64,000 nucleotides of DNA from Daedaleopsis sinensis (Eukaryota; Basidiomycota; Agaricomycetes; Polyporales; Polyporaceae). Location: the NCBI GenBank assembly GCA_033807695.1, contig CM066308.1:2108001-2172000 (forward strand), given 5' to 3'. Every line of letters begins with the position of its first letter. Within the stretch, counting starts at the first letter, position 1. Shown here piece by piece: positions 1 through 14,500 of the stretch. A program made the position numbers and the translations under genes. Under the pieces are notes generated by a model. That model was not told the DNA's origin, did not search any database, and saw only the letters and a program-made list of their open reading frames with translations.

Positions 1-2
1 AC

Positions 3-107
3 GCGGAGAACGAGGAGACAGGCGAGCTTTGGAAGCATGTGGAGAGGTATGCGCGGGAGATGGCGAGGGTGAGGAGGCAGGAACGGACGTGGATGGAGGT
101 GTTATGA
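3..107 (+). CDS. C-terminal end of an F-box/LRR-type protein (5' part outside window)
   Basis: The first bases are open in the third frame and end at TGA (105-107). They encode a short tail with a W-K-H-V-E-R-Y...R-R-Q-E-R-T-W-M pattern. The two complete F-box proteins that follow end in the same way: a Trp, an amphipathic helix of Val, Met and Arg, then D/Q-E-R-x-x-W. That shared ending is the reason for calling this the last exon of a third member. It points toward the next gene, so the two are convergent. The F-box itself would lie left of the window. No other domain can be judged from 34 residues. Confidence 0.6.
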   Translation, partial: AENEETGELWKHVERYAREMARVRRQERTWMEVL

Positions 108-422
108 TCGTGCGGTATGCACTGGTATGCGGCTGTCGTATCTTGCTGCCTTGGCGTGCTTTCAAGCACGTTCAGTACTCCTATGCTATTACAATCCACC
201 AAACCAGATGTATTGATGCGCATATTGGAGCAGCGTCATCAGTCATTATATTACACAGAGATATCAACGGTGCGTGCAGACGCTGTGGGAGACTAAAGCA
301 ACCGAAATCGTCTCTTGGCAGCTGGCCATGGAGCCTCAGTAGATCTTCCGGATGAAGGATGAGTTGGATCAACGTAGCCTGTAGCCTTACATGAAAGAAC
401 TTACCCATGCTTAGTCCGTCTT
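108..422. other. Convergent intergenic spacer, nothing recognised
   Basis: This stretch lies between the 3' ends of two F-box genes and should hold both 3' untranslated regions. I see no ORF with family resemblance. Confidence 0.5.
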
Positions 423-2147
423 TCAACCACTCGATGTCCACCGCCGCCGTTCATCTAACCGAGCCTCCCGCAGCATACGGACATGTGCCTGAATCTCTGA
501 CCAGGATTCGGAGCACTGACGGTCTTGATCGCGAACTCGAGCGGGGCGTCTGAGTTCAGCCATAGGGAAGACGGAAGAGAGGAATTGTGCGACCATCCTC
601 AGGGAGACTCCGTCGCTACGAACTGGTGAGTTCCCGAAAGTCAACAGCTCCAGCGTCGAGGAGCTCAGACGCGAGCGCTCGCAGAGTTCGCCGTAGAGCT
701 CCGAGGGGACCTCGAGGACGCGTCCACCGAGTGTGCTTGCGTTAAGCTGGAGATGAAGTTCTCGCAAGTGAGGACAATGCACGGCAAACGAGGGCAGTGA
801 CCGTAAGGTTGTCCGAAGCGGTGTGTGATAAAACGCAACAACTTTTTGTGACGCTCCCAGACAGAGGTGGGTGAGGGCTGGCCAAGCTTGTGCCATGGAG
901 CATAGGATATCGTCATCGATGTCGAAGACCCAAGGCACGAGCATGGAGACCTTCTCCAGCTTGTCGAAGTTAAGTAATGGAAGTAGATGGGAAGAGTGGA
1001 CTGTGCACCTTTTCTTGTAGGCGATTTCGGCAAGTCTGGAGAATGGAAACAGGCCGCCGTGTTCCAGTGTAACGGTGAGGAGGGTGTGCGGCTCGAACTG
1101 AGAAGAAATGGAGGTGAAGATCGAAGACACAACCAATGGATCAGGTACATCGAGGAAGGCGAGGGTAAGGTGGCGGATTAGAGGAAGATGGAAAACCGTG
1201 CTAAAGGTAATGTATTCCTGAGCACGCGCGGAAATCTGTATTGATTCGAGAGCTGGAAAAGGATCAGGGATGGATGGTACCGAGTCCCACGCGAGAGGGG
1301 TTTCTGGTAAGTCCAAATGGAGAGACTTGAGATTGCGCAAAGCGGCGAGACATGTAACATCTGTCACAGACACGGCGATCCCTTGGCAGAGGAAAGCCGT
1401 CAGGTTTGTGGGTAAGCCTTGGCCACAATGTACAATGTCTAGTAGTGGCGATGACCACAGGGATGGTCCTGGTCCGTAAGCCACTGAAATGATGATCGTT
1501 TCCGTGCTAGGACACCTGTCCAAGAGGAGAGACAGGTATGAGCGAATTGACTGTCTTTCGTCGACGTCGATATGGGTCCGGCTAATGAACTGGAGCTTTC
1601 GTATGGAGGCGCTCCCAATGAGGGAGACCAAGGCAGGGAGCTGTCGGAGGGAAACTTCTTCATTCCGTAAGCTGAGGTCACGTAGAACAGGCAGTAAAGG
1701 TTTTGAGGGGCGCATAGCACATAGCATATTCAAGACGTCGTAGTGTGACTGCGCATAGCGGGAGGGGAGCGATCGCCGCGTGGGGAAGATGTCGCGATTT
1801 CCAATGGATCGCACAAGGGCTCCGTACTTCAGAACGCGGTGCCAATCCGAGAGAACAAGAGGACGAGTGAGTTTCTGGTATACAAAAGTCAGTACTCTCG
1901 AGGCATGGCACCTGATATCGCAAGTAGTGATCCTCACAAAAGGCTTGTTGGGATATGTCTTACTCTCCCAGGCATCTTCTGGTAGACACTGAAGGAGGTC
2001 GAAGAGGTCGGGTATGTCAGCCCACAAGACGCGTATCGCATGCTCATGCAATGATTGAGAGCACCGCGCAAGGGCTGAGAGAGTCGATCTCTCTGAAGAG
2101 GTGCATATATGATTAATGACATCGTATATTCTCAAGGCGCAGTGCAT
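423..2147 (-). CDS. F-box/leucine-rich protein, about 553 aa
   Basis: The protein starts at 2147 with an F-box-like N-terminus: a hydrophobic D-V-I-x-H-I helix, then L-x-A-L-A-R-C-x-Q-S-L-H-E and V-L-W-A-D-I-P-D. Irregular leucine-rich repeats follow, and it closes with the E-R-R-R-W tail typical of this local family. F-box proteins are substrate receptors of SCF ubiquitin ligases; substrates are unknown here. The frame is open from 423 to 2147, but 1875-1937 is very probably a 63-base intron (GTGAGG...ATACCAG). It sits after a P-F pair at the position where the paralogues at 3208 and 62996 are interrupted. Removing it gives join(423..1874,1938..2147), 553 residues. A 574-residue product is possible if the intron is retained. 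Confidence 0.8.
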   Translation of the reverse strand: MHCALRIYDVINHICTSSERSTLSALARCSQSLHEHAIRVLWADIPDLFDLLQCLPEDAWESKTYPNKPFVRITTCDIRCHASRVLTFVYQKLTRPLVLSDWHRVLKYGALVRSIGNRDIFPTRRSLPSRYAQSHYDVLNMLCAMRPSKPLLPVLRDLSLRNEEVSLRQLPALVSLIGSASIRKLQFISRTHIDVDERQSIRSYLSLLLDRCPSTETIIISVAYGPGPSLWSSPLLDIVHCGQGLPTNLTAFLCQGIAVSVTDVTCLAALRNLKSLHLDLPETPLAWDSVPSIPDPFPALESIQISARAQEYITFSTVFHLPLIRHLTLAFLDVPDPLVVSSIFTSISSQFEPHTLLTVTLEHGGLFPFSRLAEIAYKKRCTVHSSHLLPLLNFDKLEKVSMLVPWVFDIDDDILCSMAQAWPALTHLCLGASQKVVAFYHTPLRTTLRSLPSFAVHCPHLRELHLQLNASTLGGRVLEVPSELYGELCERSRLSSSTLELLTFGNSPVRSDGVSLRMVAQFLSSVFPMAELRRPARVRDQDRQCSESWSEIQAHVRMLREARLDERRRWTSSG

Positions 2148-3207
2148 CTCGGCGGCGGGTAGATCTGCTAGCCCCTGTCACTGGACTGGTAGTACTGATC
2201 TGATGCGTACGGAAATGTCCAGGTTATTTGGGATTACATGTTCAGTACTGAGAAATCACGTACTACAGCTGCGGAGGATGTTTCGAATGTAAAATGTCAC
2301 TGTGAAAGAGGTTCGCAAGGACAATTGGAGGGGTCGGATTCTACGGTCTTACCGCAGCAGTAAGAGGAGGTGACACACTGTCACGTGACCGTGTGACAGA
2401 TGTATAAGCGCTCGAACTTCAGGACTCGTCCGAGTCGTCGCGGACTCGGTTCCTCAAGCCCATATCCAGTTGTGCCTTGCAGCGGAGTCCTACATGACAA
2501 CTACAGCCGGATTGAAACCCTGGGTATCACTGACAGTGCTAGTGACACCCCGCCGCCCTCATCCGACTCCAACTCGGACGGAGACACACCTCGTGCTACC
2601 GGGGTTCGTCTAGAGCAGGTTGCTCAGTTTGAAAGCTCATCATATTCCAGCTTACAAGTGAAGAACATCGCAGACCGCTTGTCTTCCCTGCCAGCTCGCG
2701 GCGTTTGAACGCGATGCGACGCGATGGCGGGCACCCACGTGGCCCGCCTGCTATGAGTACGTATCATAATCTTCCGAGAGCTTCAAGTTCTCGCCTGTCA
2801 CAAACAAGGTCGCTTATACAGGTTTGTCACTGACAGCCACGTCGGGGTTCCGACAGAGTTGCGCTCTGACACTAGTCCTGACGAATCACCCAGCATCCCC
2901 TCATTATTGATTATCCTACTCGATCTATCCTACTAATCTGCTGCAGCCAGCTCACACACTCGTTTGCAAGAACATAATATTAAGTCAGTCTTCGCAACGT
3001 AAGTATCTAACTCTCGTCACGGCGTGTTCTCACAGAATGTCTAATTGCAGTCAATCTCTATACGTAGCTAAGACGTGCGTCCACGACCGAACATAAGGAC
3101 ACCCATACCGTCTAGCACGCAGTCCTAATCATCATTGAACTGGTCAGCATTCCTTTTACCCCTTGCTCTGCATTCACTGACTTTTATACGCTTTCCAGAA
3201 TATCGAG
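2148..3207. other. Divergent promoter region between two F-box genes
   Basis: This 1.06 kb spacer separates two head-to-head paralogues. Near its right end there are two plausible leader introns for the rightward gene: 2999-3050 (GTAAGT...TTGCAG) and 3143-3198 (GTCAGC...TTCCAG). A 102-codon open frame at 2400-2708 has no recognisable domain and I do not call it a gene. Confidence 0.45.
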
Positions 3208-5001
3208 ATGCATCGAACACTCCTAATTAGCGAAATAGCCGATTTCATCTGCGAGCCTTTGGATGAGCGGACGTTAGCATCCCTTGCGCGGTCATGCAAG
3301 GCTCTGCACGAGTCAGCTATTCGTTCGCTCTGGGCAGACCTCAATAATCTCGTGCCCCTTGTCAAATGTTTCCCATCCGACACCTGGGTCGTCGAAGAGA
3401 ACGAGATAGTGAGTGTTACGCTCGTTCTCACCGCCATTTAAAAGCGCTCATAACAGCTTGAGGTTCTCCGACGCCTGCCGAGAGCGCATGAATGGTCAGC
3501 TTTCGAGCGATATGCCAAGTTTGTACGGACACTCGGTATCTATCCAGCCCACGGAGCTCCCTATACTCGGCTCAGTCTCTCCTTCGACGTTCTCCCGTCC
3601 CTATGCGGAGTGCGTCCACAAGGGACAGCACTCCCGAACCTTCGTTCCTTCAAGTGGTCGTCCTTGGGTCTTGCTGCGCAACATTTGCCCGCATTCGCTT
3701 ATCTCCTTGGCAGTAATGTGAAGCAGATGGTCATCAACGCAGCGGACCTGGGCTCCAACACCGGCCATGTACTTACGCTCTTCTTTGCCATTCTCGCGCA
3801 ACGTCACACATCTCTCAACTACCTCGGGTTCTTCAACCTTCCCAATTTCCATTCTCAGAGCCCGGCCGCGTCTCTCGCTCTGTCTTATGCAGTACAAGGG
3901 GCGCCGAATCTCACAACATTCGACTGCGCCCACATTGCAGTCGACGAGGACGCTGTGAATGCATTGGCAACTCTTACCACGTTAACACATGTATCGCTTC
4001 GACTCCCAGAAGTGCGAGCATGGCGTGCCGCTGCAACTATATGGCATCCCTTCCCGGCCCTTCGCCACATTGAGATCTCGTGCAGTCTTGAAGCGTACTC
4101 TGCGTTCAGCCGTGCCATGACCCTTCCTTTCATGAAGCACGTCGTGCTAGCGATCACAAACATTCCGGATAGCAAATCGCTCCTGGACTTCATCCCCTCC
4201 ATCCGCCGACAACTGTCCCCCTCCTCGCTTACTTCTATCCAAGTCCATCTCTTCGATGGCCTCAGACACCAAGTCACCCGCGAAGCCGTAGCAGCGCACG
4301 GAGCGATCCTCCGCTCGGCGCATTTCATCCCGCTCTTCGACTTCAGTCTGCTAGAGTCCTTCGACCTCCGCCTCCCATGCATGCACGACATCGACGACTC
4401 GCTCTTCGCGTCCCTTGCGAAAGCCTGGCCGCGCCTCCGGACATTCGTGCTCGGGGACCAGCCGTATTGCGTGCACGAGTCACCGCGGGCGACACTCAAG
4501 GCCCTCATCCCATTCGCCACGCACTGCCTACACCTCGAGGCGATCGGGATGCAGCTCGACGCATCGAGCAGTACCTATGGCCAGGCGCAGGGTCAGGGGC
4601 CAGGGGTCCCTATGTTCCGAGACGACATCCGTGCGCTCCCGGCGCAAGGGAGCCTGTCTCGTGTCTCGCTCCTGCATGTCAGCACGTCCCCGGTCGCGCA
4701 CGCGGAGGACGTCGCGACCTTCCTCTCGTGCGTGTTCCCTGAGCTGCGCATCGTCTGGACCAGCAGGTCCGACAAGACGCGCGAGGGGCAGAAGCGGAGG
4801 CGGGGGTGGCAGAAGGTCGACAAGCTCGTCCGCTTGATGCACCAGGTGCGGATGGACGAGCGCAAGAGATGGCAGGCGATCACACCGCTCGGGGAGACAG
4901 ATACTCAGCGGGGAAAGGACGCGTCTGTCTCGGGTCCTCTGCCAGAGGAAGACAGCACTGTTGGCGAACATCGCGTGTCAAGTGAAGGAATTTCGAAGTG
5001 A
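3208..5001 (+). CDS. F-box/leucine-rich protein, 581 aa, two exons
   Basis: Exons are 3208-3408 and 3457-5001, joined in phase 0 across a 48-base intron (GTGAGT...AACAG). Exon 1 carries the F-box-like segment: I-S-E-I-A-D-F-I, L-A-S-L-A-R-S-C-K-A-L-H-E, S-L-W-A-D-L. Exon 2 holds the leucine-rich part and ends with a charged helix containing D-E-R-K-R-W. It is a clear paralogue of the gene at 423-2147: both start M-H, the W-A-D motif is shared, D-I-D-D-x-x-x-x-S-x-A-x-A-W-P recurs, and the intron lies at the same place. The expected role is substrate recognition in an SCF E3 ligase; the substrate is unknown. The start is the first ATG before the F-box. Confidence 0.82.
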
Positions 5002-5523
5002 GCTCTCGGGGAGGTCATGGGCTTGCTGGCCGGAAATCGTGCAGTGCTGTGCCGAGGACAACTAGTATACACTCGTTGGACATTCAAGAGAACCGGACAT
5101 TATTGATATTCGAGTGTAGTGTGCTCACAGCATGCTTTAAGGTAGTAGTCGTATAATCGTCAGTGTTGCAATTGGGTGGACTTCAAGCAGATTCGGAAGC
5201 AAAATTGATCAACCCCTGGTGTGTTCTAGTCATCGGAACCTAGTCCAACCTGGCTTTCGCGATTCAGGAGGACTTACGAATCTCGCCTCGGTTGAAAGCA
5301 CAGCCGCCCAGGGTGAACGGTCGGGCCGGGCGCCACTACCGGACCGAGCTGCCGATATACTGCGAGAGCCGACGGCCACTCGGATTTACAGGAGGACCTC
5401 AAAAAGCGTCATGATCATGTCCAAAACACCCCTCGTTTCTCATCTTCGTCCCCCTCCACCGACGACCCTCGTACTCCTCGCCTGCCCTTTTCTAAGCTGA
5501 GAGCTGAGCGACGGAGACACACC
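5002..5523. other. Intergenic region upstream of GUT2
   Basis: It contains the 3' end of the F-box gene and the promoter of the dehydrogenase gene. The 93-codon open frame at 5219-5500 has no recognisable features. No clear TATA box is seen. Confidence 0.4.
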
Positions 5524-8178
5524 ATGCTTCGCAAACTCGTCTCCCGCCGCGCCCTCGCGGTAGTCTCGGGTTCCACCGCCGTCGCCGCAGGAGGCGGATA
5601 CTACTACCTCAACTCTGGCCCGACGTATACTCCTTCGACCAAGGAGAGCCGTCGGCCGCCACAACCATGGACGCCACCGTCGAGACAACAGATGCTCGAT
5701 GCGCTGAAGAGCTCTGGTGACGACCCCTCTCAGGAATTCGACCTCCTAATTGTCGGCGGAGGCGCTACGGGCGCAGGAGTGGCTGTGGACGCAGCCAGCA
5801 GAGGCCTTAGGGTCGCACTGGTCGAGCGCGACGACTTCAGCTCAGGTGAGTGTCAGGGATTTCTATGAACGTGCGTCGGCGTGCGGCCCGGGAGGAATTT
5901 CGGCGAAAACGCATGAGCTCATGCCCCGTCCCCCCAGGAACCTCGTCCAAATCGACCAAGCTCGTGCATGGAGGAGTGAGGTACTTGCAGAAGGCGGTCA
6001 TGGAATTAGACTACGAGCAGTACAAGCTTGTAGTCGAAGCTCTCCATGAGCGCCGTATATTCCTGCAAACCGCTCCTTACCTCTCTGCGATGCTCCCTAT
6101 CATGCTGCCAATATACAAGTGCGTACACCTCTTCTTACACAGAATAGTCGAGACTGACTGAACACGTGCAGGTACTGGCAAGTCCCTTACTACTGGGCGG
6201 GTTGCAAGATGTACGACCTACTGGCTGGAAAGGAGAACATGGAGTCCTCTTATCTCATGAGCAAGGGCAAAGCTCTTGAGGCGTTCCCCATGCTCAAGCA
6301 GGACGGTCTCGTTGGTGCATTGGTCTACTACGATGGTGCGTGCTGCAATTTCATGTCATACTGATGCTTCCTTACTGACTCGCTTGGTATTTCAGGTCAA
6401 CACAACGATTCTCGCATGAACATGGCGCTCATAATGACCGCTGTACAGCAAGGCGCGACCATTGCCAACCACGTCGAAGTCACGTCGCTCGACAAGGATA
6501 GCAACGGGACCGGCAAGCTGCAGGGCGCGCGCGTCCGCGACACGCTTACAGGCAAGGAGTGGAACGTTCGCGCAAAGGGCATCGTCAACGCGACTGGACC
6601 CTTCTCCGACGCCTTGCTCACCATGGACAACCCCGACCACAAGCCGATTGTGCAGCCGTCTTCGGGCACACACATCACCCTCCCGAACTACTACTCGCCG
6701 CGCACGATGGGCCTGCTCGACCCCGCGACCTCTGACGGCCGCGTGATCTTCTTCCTGCCGTGGCAGGGGAACACCATCGCGGGCACAACCGACACCCCTG
6801 CGGAGGTCACAACGAACCCGCGAGCGCAAGAGGAGGAGATCCGCTGGATTCTGGAGGAAGTGCGGAGGTACCTCAGCCCGGACATCAAGGTCCGTCGGGG
6901 CGACGTCCTGAGCGCGTGGTCCGGTCTGCGCCCGCTCGTGCGCAACCCGAACGCGGCGAGCACGGAGGGCCTCGTGCGCAACCACATGATCCACGTGAGC
7001 GACAGCGGGCTCCTGACCATCGCTGGTGGGAAGTGGACGACGTACCGCTCGATGGCCGAGGAGACGGTAGACAAGGCCATCGAGGTGTTTGGTTTGCAAG
7101 ATCGCGCCAAGCGCGGCTGCGTCACCGAGCAGCTCAGGCTCGTCGGGAGCGACGGCTGGAGCAGGAACATGTTCATCGGACTTGTGCAGCGGGTGAGTCC
7201 AGTCTCGTGTCTTTACGACCTGACTCGCTGACGGAGTTCTCCGACGCAGTACGGTCTGGAGACCGAGGTCGCTAAGCACCTGTCTGAGAACTACGGCGAC
7301 TGCGCGTGGACCGTGTGCTCTCTCGCCCAGCCCACAGGCAAGGCGTGGCCTCTCTACGGAATCCGCCTTGCGCCCGGATATCCCTGTACGTCCACCCATC
7401 CACTCTGCGGATAACCCACATCTAACTCCCCCCTCCTCTTAGTCCTCGAAGCGGAAGTGCGCTACGCCTGCCGGCACGAATACGCCCAGACCGCGATCGA
7501 CGTCATCGCGCGCCGCTGCCGCCTCTCCTTCCTCAACGCGCAAGCCGCGCTCGACGCCCTCCCGCGCGTCGTCGAGATCATGGCCGAGGAGCTGCACTGG
7601 CCCGCCGCGCGCCAGCAGGCCGAGACCGCGGACGCGACGGACTTCCTGGGCAGCATGGGTCTGCCCCCCGGCGCCGCCCCGCGCCACTTCGCGGGCGAGG
7701 CGAAGAGCGTCGTCGAGTGCGTCGAGAGCGCGCTCGGGATGAAGCGCGGGACCGAGCGCCGCCGCCGCGCGGCGCAGGAGATGGTCTACAGCCGCGCGCA
7801 GTTCGAGACGGGCGAGGTTGACGCGCTCCGCAGCGTGTTCGACGGCCGCGCGAAGGCGAAGGGTGCGGAGCGCCTCGAGACGAAGGAGGTGTACGAGCTC
7901 GTGAAGGGCGTGAGCGGGTTTGGGGAGGTGCGCCCGAAGGACTACGAGTACGTGCTCGAGGAGGCGGGCTTCGCGCTCAGCCGGGATCTTGGATTCGACG
8001 AGTTTGTGGAGGTACGCATCTTGATCGGCGGTGTGTTCCACGTTCGTAGAACTGACTCGGCGTCTTGTTGCAGATCTGTGCCGAACTCAAAGAAGTGCTA
8101 TTCGCCCCGGCGCCTAGGGGCACCGTGAAGACGGAACGGCTGCGGATACCGGTGGAGAAGAGCGGCGGCGGTGTCTAA
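5524..8178 (+). CDS. GUT2: FAD-dependent glycerol-3-phosphate dehydrogenase, mitochondrial
   Basis: This enzyme oxidises glycerol-3-phosphate to dihydroxyacetone phosphate and passes electrons to ubiquinone at the inner mitochondrial membrane (glycerol use, NADH shuttle). Exons: 5524-5845, 5938-6118, 6172-6335, 6396-7192, 7250-7385, 7443-8011, 8074-8178; the frame is continuous and gives 757 residues. The N-terminus is basic and then hydrophobic, as for a mitochondrial presequence. The dinucleotide-binding motif [12 protein letters not shown] is at residues 74-85, followed by [24 protein letters not shown] sequence split exactly over intron 1. G-T-T-D-T and S-A-W-S-G-L-R-P-L are further family motifs. 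The last ~120 residues resemble the C-terminal EF-hand-like extension of animal GPD2 but lack clear calcium-loop acidic spacing. Confidence 0.95.
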
Positions 8179-9171
<993 letters not shown>

Positions 9172-9291
9172 TGGAGGAGTAGTGTGGAGAGGAAGGTGGT
9201 TGTGTGAACGGTAGAGTGTGTAGCGGAAGGACCGGTAGTGGTGGTAGAGAGAAGAGGGTGGGTATGGCATTAAACAACTCGCGTCGGAGTC

Positions 9292-9299
9292 TTATATAC
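9292..9299 (-). promoter_or_regulatory. TATA box of histone H3
   Basis: On the minus strand this reads GTATATAA, 121 bases upstream of the H3 start codon, a normal spacing for a short-leader fungal gene. Confidence 0.6.
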
Positions 9300-9332
9300 C
9301 GAGACGCGACTGCACGTGATCCGCGCGCAGTG

Positions 9333-9338
9333 ACGCGT
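9333..9338. promoter_or_regulatory. MluI cell-cycle box (ACGCGT), proximal copy
   Basis: This palindromic ACGCGT is 34 bases upstream of the H3 TATA box. In yeasts ACGCGT is the binding site of MBF (Mbp1/Swi6), which drives G1/S transcription. The role here is inferred from that knowledge and from its position. Confidence 0.5.
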
Positions 9339-9366
9339 CTGTGGCTGTGAGCGCTTCACAATGTGG

Positions 9367-9372
9367 ACGCGT
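9367..9372. promoter_or_regulatory. MluI cell-cycle box (ACGCGT), distal copy
   Basis: A second ACGCGT lies exactly 34 bases from the first. Both are followed by TCT or TCTC, so a small direct repeat ACGCGTCT is present. The pair supports S-phase regulation of the histone gene. Confidence 0.5.
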
Positions 9373-9808
9373 CTCAAAGCAAGCGATTGCAAAGCCTCCT
9401 AAGGACTACACGAGAACGTTATGTCCTGATTAGAATGAGCTCTTAGTGAGTCTCATTTTGAGCATCTCGAGCACTACTTGGCAAGCACCCCGGACGTTAG
9501 GCGCGAATACATGCGGGTAGCTTTCCCGTCTTCAACGTCCAAAGGCCAAGTTGGCAGTCGGGGTACACGCCAGTGGCATGGTGCCACATCACGGCTGTGT
9601 ATCTACAAGACACTGAGTCATTGGATTGGTGTATTCATACATTGCAGGATAGCTTGTAGTACACGTTGCACAGGTTCGCGCGAGTCCCGGATACGCCCAA
9701 CGTGATTCACCAATGACGTTGTTCTTGCATCAAGTTGTAAGAGCGTATATCTCCAGGGTAGGCCCGCGCGATGATAGCTTAGGAATAAGTGAAGCCTGTA
9801 TGGATCTT

Positions 9809-12205
<2,397 letters not shown>

Positions 12206-12255
12206 CTACCCCCGGATGGAGATACAAACGTATGGACGTACGTCAAGATCGCCAT

Positions 12256-13283
12256 CGTTGCTGTTGTAGAGGCCCCCTTGAACGCTCAGGAGATGGGGGC
12301 TGCAGGCTGCCAGCCTACCACTTAAGGTGGGCACGACGGTGAGCTTGACAAGATAATTGGCAGGCGGCAGCTCGGACTCGGAAGACGGAATCCGAGACAC
12401 GTATGAGCGGAGACACGTATGAGCAGATTATATATAGTGAGACAAGAAGCCCGAAGGCTTGGCAAGGGTGGCTATATACATGATCAATGTGAGCGGTCCA
12501 AGGAGTGAATTGTTAATATACCAACTTGCTGCTTAAGCTCACTGTCACACTACAAGTTCAGACGTGACAGGCTCGGAGTCACTCAGCAGCGTCAGTCACA
12601 TAACTATCCGAATAGTCGCCGACAGCCACAGGCGCTTGGAATGCCTAATCTGGCCTTGGAAAGAAACTTATCGTTCGAGTCAGTGACTCCTAGGTTTGTG
12701 ATAAAAAGTCTGTTGCACAGAGAGTCTCATACATTGGACATATGAGTTGCTGACCACGCAGGCAATCCCGGTATGTTATCAGAACAAGGTCTCAAAATCT
12801 CCGACTTCAAAACCCTGCGGTCTTGACGCAATATACAGTGCCTCTGATGCCATCACAACATCGGGGCTATTGTCGTGACTTATGCATATTATCAAGCCTC
12901 TATCTACTCTTAGCCCGGAGAAATGCCCACCAGTACTCGCGTTCCCCCCACTCCAGGCTTCAAACCTACAGATTGAAACCACATATCATATGATGCGCCG
13001 GCACGATTAGTATTCCTGAACTCGGTGCCACTGGCATAGTAAGCAGGTTTTCTGAAATCAAGTACCTCCGTGCCTCGGAGAATGGTCATCGCTCATTCCA
13101 TAACACAGTATCACGCAACTGGATGCAGTATAGCAGAGCATGGCCAACTATCGCAGGGCACACCTAGAATCTGTAATGGTCGTCCCGAAAATGTCGGGAC
13201 TCCCCGATGTCGGGCATTGAGCACACATAAATAGGGCTAATGAACGACAGAAGACAGCACGCACCCCTCTCTTCAGATTGAAC
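12256..13283. other. Divergent promoter region, no gene recognised
   Basis: This separates the mannosidase (leftward) from the NmrA-like gene (rightward). A TATA-like ATAAATA at 13226-13232 lies about 52 bases before the ATG at 13284. No other feature is supported. Confidence 0.4.
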
Positions 13284-14500
13284 ATGGCCTCCTCCGACAA
13301 ACCCCTTGTTCTCATCATCGGCGCTACCGGCCCAACTGGCGGCGGTATTGTCAATGCTCTTCTCGCAGCTGGAAACTAAACTTCGTGAGTGGAACTAGAA
13401 ATTCCCTCCAGCTAGTCAGTATGAGTGAACTACGCTATTCACACATTTATTATGCCATGACCCGCCCCAGCTCTCTCGCAAAACCCGAGGTAGAGAAATT
13501 ACGCGCTCGAGACGTCGAGATTCGCGTGGGGGATCTCGGTGACGGTGTAGAGAAGCTCAAGAAGCTGCTAGACGGTGTCGACATCTTCATCAGTGCGGTG
13601 TCAATTATGGCCATCAAGGCGCAGGAGGATCTCGTCCGCGCATCCAAGGAAGCAGGCGTGAAGAGATTCATTCCCTGTGACTTCGGCCCGCCGGGTGCGA
13701 AGGGTGTGCGTGAGCTCCATGACTCGGTAAGTTATGACGTACTCCTTCTTCGTGCGGACGCCGAGAGCATGCCGCATGGGGTCCAGATATTGACACTAGT
13801 TGGACCATGGTACAGAAACTCGCTATCCGGGAGTTCATCAAAGAACTCGGTGTTCCCTACACTTTCATCGACATCGGCTGGTGGATGCAGTTCTACCTGC
13901 CTCTTCCTCCACGCAGCAAGTCTTCGGAACCTGTGAAAGAGTTGACGTACGTTTTGGTTGGCAATGGCGAGGCAAGGAACCTCGTTACGGACCGGGATCA
14001 CATCGGCACTTTCGTCGCGCGTATCGTGGCAGACCCCCGCACACTGAACAACGCTGTGATTATCTGGGAAGACGAGGTCACGCAAAACGTTGCGCACGCG
14101 TTAGGAGAAGAACTCTCTGGTGAGGGGGACAAGCTGAAGTCTAGGCAGATATACGTAAGTGATTCCCGCGAGGATGCGCGTACATGGCGAGGATTGACTG
14201 ACTGAGGTGTACGTATAGGTGACTCCAGAATATCTCCTGACTGCCGCAGCGGCCGCAGAAGAGAAAAGCAAGGAAGACCCGTCAAACCCCGCGCTCCATC
14301 CGGTCGTTACAATAAACGAATACTTTTATAGCATGTTCGCTCTACAGGAGAACACCCTGGAGAACGCGAAGAAACTTGGGTACCTTGACGTGCGGGAGCT
14401 GTATCCAGACATTGTTCCGTTGTCCTTCAAGGAGTATGCGAAGAGTTTCTACAGCGTCGAAGACCCTGGCGCGTTGATCTACCGTGACGGCACATTGTAG
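13284..14500 (+). CDS. NmrA-like / isoflavone-reductase-type NAD(P)-binding protein, 5' end apparently disrupted
   Basis: The family consists of atypical short-chain reductases (NmrA, isoflavone and phenylcoumaran ether reductases). Exon 1 (from 13284) gives a perfect nucleotide-binding loop, L-I-I-G-A-T-G-P-T-G-G-G, and then meets TAA at 13377. Deleting TAAAC (13377-13381) would give G-N-F followed directly by GTGAGT, so a 5-base insertion is suspected. The body is sound: 13457-13726 (A-M-T-R-P-S-S-L-A-K-P, R-F-I-P-C-D-F-G-P), 13816-14154 and 14219-14500, all phase 0, with the family's R-D-x-I-G-x-F-V region. There is no AG just before the second block, so exon 1 cannot be joined cleanly. 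Either this is a recent pseudogene or translation starts at an internal Met without the binding loop. Confidence 0.7.

Noticed and set aside
2400..2708. 102-codon open frame (+) in the spacer between two F-box genes
   Set aside because: Ser/Arg-rich, no motif, and it lies in the promoter region of both genes.
6392..7399. 335-codon open frame (-) across GUT2
   Set aside because: Antisense shadow of the high-GC coding exon; its translation is Arg/Ala/Val-rich without domains.
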